Source: Petunia secreta
Taxonomy: Eukaryota > Streptophyta > Magnoliopsida > Solanales > Solanaceae
Length of the DNA stretch: 64,000 nt
Direction of reading: 5' to 3'
Assembly (NCBI GenBank): GCA_029990175.1
Contig: JARKIP010000023.1
Location: forward strand, 20,851,501 to 20,915,500
Below are positions 56,868-64,000 of the stretch, one piece after another (position 1 is the stretch's first letter; each line of letters begins with the position of its first letter). The translations under genes and the position numbers were made by a program. Below the pieces are notes generated by a model, which saw only the letters and a program-made list of their open reading frames with translations, did no database searches and was not told the origin of the DNA.

Positions 56868-57106
56868 CTCCATCTGTCCCAATTTAAGTGTATACCTTTC
56901 CTTTCTAGTACATCCAAAAAAGAGTGTCTCGTTCCATATTTGTTAACTCTTTAATTTCAAGATTTGTTTTGAACCACAAGATTTAAAGGCAATGTCCCAC
57001 ATTATACACACCTTTAATTTTTAACCAAAGCATTTAAAAGTCTTGCTTATTTTCTTAAACTCTGTGCCCAGTCAAACTCAGACACTTAAAATGGGACGGG
57101 AGGGAG
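56868..57106. mobile_element. Stowaway-like MITE in the Tekay LTR
   Basis: CTCCATCTGTCCCAATTTAAGTG and CACTTAAAATGGGACGGGAGGGAG are inverted ends with TA on both sides (56866-56867, 57107-57108). 239 bp. Confidence 0.85.
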
Positions 57107-57239
57107 TACAATTAGCATAAGCTAACCGATAAATTTTCAAAATTTTAGGATAAACAGCTCATAAAGTCAAACTAAAAGTCAATCTCGCACATACCCGAGT
57201 ATTGGGGAAAATTACCTTTTTGGGTTATTCATAGCTCCA

Positions 57240-57240
<1 letters not shown>

Positions 57241-57268
<28 letters not shown>
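57241..57268. repeat. (AT)n microsatellite
   Basis: Uninterrupted AT dinucleotide run of about 14 units; a shorter one follows at about 57305-57320. Confidence 0.95.
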
Positions 57269-57270
<2 letters not shown>

Positions 57271-58769
57271 ACTCAAATGATATAAAAAAAAAAGACACAC
57301 ACTTTATATATATATATGATGAACATACATATATAAAGGCTTGCCAGAAGGTCATGATTCATCCAGATCAGACATTTAAGAAGTCCAAAAATATTTACAT
57401 CTCATGAATGGAGCAAAACAAACCAATACTACATCAAGAATAGACTGGTGGCCTTTGTGAACAAGAGCTAGCTCACTAAGCTGGCTGGAACGTCCTCGCT
57501 CCTTAATAACGCTGTTGGTTAGGTCTTGCAGCTTAATCTGCCAAAGAGAAAAGATAACACAAGAAACAGATAGAAAATGAGTCATAAGGACTCAGTAAGA
57601 GAGGAATAACTCGCCTCCTTGAAAAACAGGCAGCCAAAGAATCACAAGTCATGACAAGTAGAGCAGATGAGTAATGCACATAAACATAAATGGCCAATAA
57701 AAACATGTAATTGAATGATATGACATGAAATGTAATGAAATAGGATCGCATGTGCCCATAATCCCGTCCCGAAGCGGAATACTCCTGCATTCGTTGGGAA
57801 TACAATCTAATAGCCAAGTGAAGTCGAATAATCCAGCTCATAGGGTGGTATACTCCTCTATATGATATAATATAAAGTTCAGGCGGAATACTCGTGCACT
57901 CAGTATATAACATTACAGCCCTCAGTTAGAAAATGTAATTAGAAGATGCATATCAAGGCTATGGCGTAGTATGTACGCCCTGTCGGCAGCTATTCACGTA
58001 AAGAGCGCGTGAATAGAATATCCATAAGGCCAAAGGCTGTCAGTCAATTAGATACTATCATTTACCTCAAGTCCTAGGTCAAATAAATCACTGGACGGCA
58101 TCTTTTCCCCTTCTTATGCCTCTCAGTATAATCACTTTATGATGATTTTGGGATGAGTTGGTACTTAAAATATGCCTCGGAACCGACTTCAAATGAAAAT
58201 GAATTAGGATTGAAATAAGCTGACAAAAACCTTTTTATACCCCTGAAAACTTGTGACAGTGCTGAAAGTGCGCCATCAATTGCCGGTGCCATATTTTGGG
58301 TCCAAACTGGACCCTACAAAGCTTGGAATGACCTCAAAATTTTCACACAAGTCATGCAACACTTATGTGACATACTCGCGAAGACGGATCTCATATCGGA
58401 TCCCCGAAACACAAGATAGGGGCTCCTAACTTTTGGAACTTTAGCTAAACCTATCTGAACGACCTCAAAATTCACTTTCAAAAGTTCATAGAGGTCACAA
58501 ATTACCATACAAACCTAACAGCATTTTCAGATTTCGAATCAGAGCTCATTTGCTCAAATCAAGCTTGAAAAACTCTTTTAAGCTTTGTCAATAACTGAAA
58601 CTGCAACATTCTTCCATGACCTACCAAACGAGGTTCGAATCAGCTCGAATTTTACAGACATGTCCTAATGGACCTTATGGAAATTTAAAGACTATCGGCA
58701 CGCCAATCAGAGTTCTAACTCCCGAAACGACTAACTAAGTTCATTTGATTCTCCTCCACTTAGACTCTC

Positions 58770-61700
58770 GTTCGTCCTCAAACGAGTCAGAGTATGGAGC
58801 CGATTGAACTCAAATGACAAGAACATTTGAACAAACTTTTCTAGGCTATCAACAGATACCATTGCATAATTATGGAAGCAGAATCATAAAAGAACGATAA
58901 GAACTTTTAGGCTTTAGAGATCAAGATCGAACCTAAGTCATCGAAAATGTGAGGATACCTCTCACATATACTAGACTCAAGCTCCCATCGAACGAGTATG
59001 CCATCGCACTCTAACCATCAGAATCTGCTTAACGAAGCTTCCAGAGATCTCTAGCAACTATTGCAACTAGGAACTCCTAATAAACTAGATTCACATTCAG
59101 CTAAGCAGGATCTAACTACATCACCTCAGAAGGATCCCAGATACTTTTTCGGAGCATTGATACATGGAAAACCGGATGAACTGATATAGAAGCTGGCAAA
59201 TCGAGCCAATAAGCCACCTTACCAATATTTCTCTAGATACGGAAGGGGCCAATTAACCCGGGACTAAGCTTCTCTTTCCTCCCAAATCTATTTAAACCTC
59301 GCATCGGCGACACTTTCGAGAATACCATATCACCAACCTCGAACTCTAACTCTCGACTTCACTAGTTCGAGTATGAGATCTGCCTGCTCTGAGCGGCCTG
59401 CAGACGATCCTAGATAACACAAATAATATCAAGATAATAACAAACCATTTCTGAACTCATCTCCTCAACATTTCGAGACTTGAACTAAGCAATCAGGAAG
59501 CGACACCTACAGTCGTACAAGGCCTCAAATAGAGCCATCTGGGTGGAGGACTGATAGCTATTATTATAAGAGAACTCTGCTAAGGCCAAATGATCATCTC
59601 AGTGGCCTCCAAGGTCCAATGTACGAGCTCTTAGCATATCCTCCAGAATCTGAATAACTAAATCAGACTGACCATCAGTCTGAGGATGGAATGCCGTGCT
59701 AAGCTGCACCTGGGTCCCTAACTCCCTCTGGAAAGACTTCTAGAACTGGGAAGTAATCTTGGAAGTATGATTAGATATGATAGACACAGGAGTGCCATGC
59801 AGCCTAACCACCTGCTCAATGAAAATCTAAGCCAATCTCTGAGCTGAATTAATAGTCTTCAAAAGAATGAAGTAAGCTGGTTTAGTCAGTTTGTGAACAA
59901 TAACCCAGACTGAGTCATGTCGCCACAGGATCTTTGGCAGACCAACTATAAAATCCATAGTGATTCGCTCCCATTTCCACTTGGAAATGGCCAATGCCTA
60001 AACTAACCCTGCAGGTCTTCGGTGCTCGAACTTAACTTGTTGGCAGTTCAAGCAACAACTCACATAATCAAACATATGCCTCTTCATCTCCTTCCACCAA
60101 TATAGCTCTCGGAGATCCTAATACATCTTAATAATACTGGGATGACTGGAATAACGCGAGCTATGAGCTTCACATAGCAATAGCTGGCTCAAATCTCCGA
60201 CATCAGGAGCATAGAGTTGGCTATTAAATGGAAGCAAGGAACTCCTCCACTTAAGACACGACCACACAACTCTTGTAGATAAGAATCCTTGAATTGTCTT
60301 CGCTTAATTTGGCCTACTAAGAAAGACTGAGCTGCAATACCTGCCAAGACTTGACTGGAGTCTGGGCGAAGAAATCTTGCTCCGGGGTCACCGAAGGACT
60401 GCAACTCTCGAGCCAAAGGTCTTATGTCAGCATAAAAAAAAAGCCATGATGCCCATAGACTTCCTTCTCAGAGCATCTGCTACCACATTTGCATTTCTAG
60501 GATGATAAGGGATTGTGAAATCATAATCTTTAATTAACTCAAGCCACCTCTATTGCCGGCCATTAAGATCCTTCTGAGATAGAAGATACTGCAAGCTCTT
60601 GTGATCGGTGTACACCTCACGAGACTCGCCATAATAATAGTGCCTCTGAATCTTCAAAGTGAAGACCACAACTGCCAACTCTAGGTCATGAGTTAGATAA
60701 CTTTTCTTATTTGCTTTCAATTGTATGGAAGCAAACACGAACAATGTTGTATAAGAGCACATCCAAGACCCACATAGGACGCATCACAATAAACCAAAAA
60801 TCCACCAGTACTAGAAAGAATAAATAGCACTGGAGCTGAAGTCAATAAGGCCTTGAGCTTCTGGAAGCTCGCCTTACATTCATCAGACCATCAGAACTGA
60901 ACCGCCTTTTAAGTCAGGCGAGTTAGAGTAGCTGCAGTAGAAGAAAACTTTTCAACGAACCAACAATAATTACCTGCCAATCCAAAGAAGTTATGGATCT
61001 CTGTCCGAGTAGTAGGTCGAAGTCAATTCTGAACTACCTCAATCTTCTTTAGGTCCACTTTAATACCATCACTAGATACCACATCACCCAATAATGCCAC
61101 CGAATCAAGCCAAAACTCACATTTCAAAAACATGGCATATAACTTACGATCACGGATGGTCTGAAGAACCACCCTCAAATGATAATCATGTTCCTCGTAA
61201 CTGAGAGAATAGATAAGACTGTCATCGATGTATACAATGACAAAGGAATCAAAGAACGACTTGAATATTCTATTCATGAGATCCATAAAGGCTGTAACGA
61301 GTCCTAAAAGCAGTCTTCGAGATATCTGACTCCCGAATCTTCAACCGATAATAGCCAGACCGTAAATTGATCTTAGAAAAGAATCTGTCACCCTGTAACT
61401 AGTCGAACAAATCATCAATACGAGGCAAGGGACAAGGGGAACTTGTTCTTGATGGTGACTTTATTTAGCTGCTGATAATCAATACACATTCGCATAGTCC
61501 CATATTTCTTCTTCACTAACAGAACAGAAGCACCCCAAGGAGAAACACTCGGCTTAATGAATCCTTTATCGAGCAAAGAAATTGCTCCTTCAGCTCCTTC
61601 AAATCTGAAGGAGCAATACGAAAAGGTGGGACAAAATTAGGCTAAGTCCCTTGCACCACATCAATTCCAAACTCGATCTCCTGATCAGGATGAAGTCCTG

Positions 61701-62560
61701 GAAGATTATCTGGAAACACATCAGAGAACTCCCTCACTACAGTAACTAAGTCGATGGATGGAATCTCTATAGTGGTATCTCGAACCATGGAAATATATGC
61801 TGAAAAACCTTTATCCATCATCCGTTTCTCCTTTAAAAAAGAGATAACACGCCTCTTAGGTGGCAAATGAGAGCTCTGCCACACCATCAGTGTTGAACCA
61901 GGAAGAGACAACCCTATTGACTTGGCATGACAATCCAAGGTGGCATAACATGATGCCAACCAATCCATGCCAATAATAACATCAAAATAACCCATATCCA
62001 GCACCAGAAGGTCTACCTAGGTCTCTCGACCCCCAAAAGATACAATAAGAGTCAGATAGACTCAATCCACCAAAATAGTGTCTCCGATAGGAGTGGAAAC
62101 ACATAAAGGATCCTAGAGATACATGAAATCAACATAGAAACACGAAGAGAAATAAGGCGACACATAGGAATATGTGGATCCTGGATCAATAAAGGACTAT
62201 GAATCCCAACCACATGTAGATAGAATACCTGTAACAACAGCTGGAGATGCCTCGGCATTCTGGTTGGCTGGCAATGCATATAGCTGTGTCTGTGGATGAG
62301 CTTAGCTTCTACTCTAAGAATCACATATAAAAGGACCACCAGAACCACACATATGACCTATATCGGGTGGTGGTGCACCTCTAGCTGGCTGCGACCCTGA
62401 AGGAACACCCTGAGGTGACATAAATGCCAGAGGGCCAGGGAAAGGATGGCTACCACTCTGCTGATGGAAATAAGGGCAATCATTTTTATGAGACCGTGGA
62501 TCCTGATAGATAAAACACCCTCGAGCACATCGATGCTGATCAAACTACAACTAATCTCGA
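58770..62560 (-). pseudogene. Tekay-type pol (protease, RT, RNase H, integrase)
   Basis: Protease FIDPGSTYSYVSPYFSS (about 62198-62148) and DVIIGMDWLASCYATLDC (about 61984-61930); RT block FSKINLRSGYYRLKI (about 61365) and YIDDSLIYS (about 61230); RNase H HDLELAVVVFTLKIQRHYYYG and YTDHKSLQYLLSQKDLN (60690-60555); integrase HHCC with CCLNCQQVK (about 60050), MDFIVGLP (about 59960), HPQTDGQSD (about 59670). About 20-25 codons between FRTRYS and MDLMNRIF, which should hold the SFGLTNAPA motif of RT, are deleted near 61290. In integrase the second Asp is Asn (ISNHTS) and the catalytic Glu is Asp. With more than 20 stops the copy is dead. Confidence 0.85.
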
Positions 62561-63684
62561 GGACAAAATCAGAACTGACTCTGAAAAGGGACAGGTACGT
62601 TGTGAAACCAACACACCGGAAGCAGAACTGGCCTAACAAGTGGCCTACTCTCCTCCTGATAACTCTTACTTCTAGATGAGGTAGAAGGATTCCCTGGACT
62701 ACAGGATCTTCTACTCTCCCACTCTAGCTCTTCTTGGTCTAACTTTTGATAGCCCTCATATCGACAAGCAATGTCGACTGCAATATCAAACAGTGTCCCG
62801 GCCTCAATCTCTCGAGTCGTGCGTGACCGAAAATAAGGAGAAAGTCCATCAATAAAACATATGGCCTTCTCAGAAAGCTCACGAACAAGATCTGGAGCAT
62901 ACACAGACATCTCAAAAAATAAAATCTCATACTTTGAGACTGACAGATTACCCTGTCCAATCCTCTCGAACTGCCTCCTCTTCTTATCTTATTCTCTACG
63001 AGGGGGGAACTTCTCTACAAATCGGCGTAAGAACTCACTCCAACTTAGCTTAGGCAAGCCCTACCTAGCTGATCAAAGCACGGTGCCAAAGCGGGACCCT
63101 AAAATTTAAAAGTAGTTTAATCAACACCATACTGCTCGAGATAACAAAGAGCCTCCAAAATAGACTGGCATCGATCTAACAATTCTCGCGGATTTTCTGA
63201 TGAATGACCAGAGAAAGTCGGAGGATTAAGCCTGATAAAATAATGCAACCTCTATAGAATCTCGGTTTGAACTGCTACTAAGGCTGGTTGACCAGCCTGA
63301 ATAACCGGAGGCACAACACCTGCTGCCTCAGGAGCAGGATTTACTGGAGGATAAGCTATTGGAGCAATATTCGAAACTGGAATATGGGCTCCCTTAGCTG
63401 GAATATCATGGGGCATCTACATAGCTAATAATCTCATAAAAGCATCATGAGAGCCGGGGGAACTACAAAGCCCTGCTCCCCTTGTCCACTAGGAAATGGC
63501 ACTGCTTGGGCCTCAGCAACTAGATCAACATGATCCACTACTTGTGCGGCCTGGGCAGCTCTACCTCTGCCTCGACCACGACCTCTGCCACGGCCTCTAC
63601 CATGGCCAAGACCTCCACCTCACATAGCAGCTGGCGTATAGGCTGCCTCAGGCTCCTCCTCCTCTCGCTGAGCAGACGCGCGCA
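62560..63684 (-). pseudogene. Tekay-type gag
   Basis: Starts near 63684 with MRASAQREEEEPEAAYTPAA, followed by an Arg-Gly run (63610-63560), a poorly conserved stretch with several stops, LNPPTFSG (about 63225), the gag core SEFLRRFVEKF, FERIGQGNLSVSKYEILFFE (about 62965-62915) and LVRELSEKAICFIDGL (about 62885-62840), then SRSKSYQEESRP and a degenerate knuckle region. Multiple stops and shifts. Confidence 0.75.
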
Positions 63685-63872
63685 TTATCACCATTTATTG
63701 TGAATGAATTAACAAAGAGATTTAACTTCAAATAAGAAGACCCATGCACGATCCGAGGATAAAGAAATGAGACTGCCTAAATGGCACCATACCCTCTCTT
63801 AGATAGGTATGGACGTCTCCACCAATCACCAAGACTCTGCTAGACACTCTCATGAGCTAGAAAGACTCTAGA

Positions 63873-63887
63873 TTGGGCTTTGATACA
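63873..63887 (-). other. tRNA-Met-type primer-binding site of the Tekay-type element
   Basis: Minus strand TGTATCAAAGCCCAA, three bases after the LTR; a mutated form of TGGTATCAGAGCC. Confidence 0.65.
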
Positions 63888-63890
63888 GAC

Positions 63891-64000
63891 TGACATGTCC
63901 CAAATTTTTGACTAAGGCGTGCGGGCAACCGACTATATATATAAGCTAAACATACATATATACAGGCTTGCTAGAAGGAATGCAACTAACTACCTAAAAA
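63891..64000 (-). repeat. 5' LTR of the Tekay-type element (partial)
   Basis: The last 110 bp of the LTR on the minus strand, ending GGGACATGTCA. ACATACATATATACAGGCTTGC corresponds to 57326-57347 in the 3' LTR, which suggests the 3' LTR gained about 1.3 kb or this copy lost it. Confidence 0.6.

Larger units (their letters stand above)
55955..58743 (-). repeat. 3' LTR of the Tekay-type element (with nested insertions)
   Basis: Minus-strand start near 58743 follows a purine-rich GTGGAGGAGAATC; the end at 55955 reads GTGACA. It includes a Stowaway MITE (56868-57106) and AT microsatellites (57241-57268, about 57305-57320). Long LTRs of 2-3 kb are usual in this group. The right border is less certain than the left. 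Confidence 0.6.
55955..64000 (-). mobile_element. Tekay/Del-type Ty3/gypsy retrotransposon, decayed, runs off the right edge
   Basis: On the minus strand the 5' LTR end is 64000-63891, then a tRNA-Met-type primer site, gag (about 63684-62560), protease, RT, RNase H, integrase and a 3' LTR (58743-55955). LTR ends align (TGACATGTCCC at 63891, TGTCACGGCC at 55955, forward strand). The 5' LTR is cut by the window edge, so age and duplication cannot be assessed. Stops occur throughout. Confidence 0.85.

Noticed and set aside
60189..60416. 75-residue minus-strand frame as a separate gene
   Set aside because: It is a shifted reading of the RNase H to integrase linker of the Tekay-type pol.

Overview
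The window looks like repeat-rich intergenic chromatin of a flowering plant, most likely Solanaceae. The evidence is GT-AG introns, a nuclear-type tRNA, a jacalin-related lectin gene, and many plant transposon families stacked in one another: RTE LINE, hAT, MULE, Stowaway and Tourist MITEs, Helitrons, Sirevirus-type copia, and Tat- and Tekay-type gypsy. The family assignment is inference from element types; no species marker is visible. Ordinary host genes supported here are one tRNA-Ile(UAU) (9832-9905) and one lectin gene (18109-19294, minus). Every other sizeable reading frame belongs, or probably belongs, to a mobile element.

Layout. 1-1000 holds a truncated RTE LINE and an AT-rich tandem repeat follows. 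1548-8113 is a hAT element split by a 5.7-kb MULE (2189-7897) that has perfect 133-bp terminal inverted repeats, a 9-bp target duplication, a broken transposase gene and an intact, convergent GRF zinc-finger gene. 8.3-15.4 kb carries MITEs, the tRNA, a 1.65-kb long-TIR element and a Helitron. 16.1-16.9 kb is a decayed gypsy gag. 18.1-19.3 kb is the lectin gene.

20.5-39.5 kb is a three-layer nest. A Tat-type gypsy is interrupted by a non-autonomous LTR element (22013-37536, flanking GATGG), whose own LTR is interrupted by a 10-kb Sirevirus-like copia (22390-32400, flanking CTAAT) with an env-like third ORF. 39.6-41.8 kb is a second Helitron with a hAT-type MITE inside. 41.8-45 kb is mostly anonymous, with exon-like islands and a possible CACTA end. 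45.6-49.4 kb is an unusual minus-strand retroelement derivative with long unrecognised frames. 50.5-54.8 kb is a second copy of the non-autonomous LTR family, in the opposite orientation. 55.96-64.0 kb is a decayed Tekay/Del-type gypsy on the minus strand that runs off the right edge.

Almost all transposon proteins carry stops, frameshifts or lost catalytic residues. The exception is the GRF protein of the MULE. The best candidates for something undescribed are that second MULE gene, the cysteine-rich/coiled-coil ORF shared by two copies of the non-autonomous LTR family, and the unrecognised ORFs at 46.3-48.9 kb. I ran no database search; family names come from recognisable motifs.
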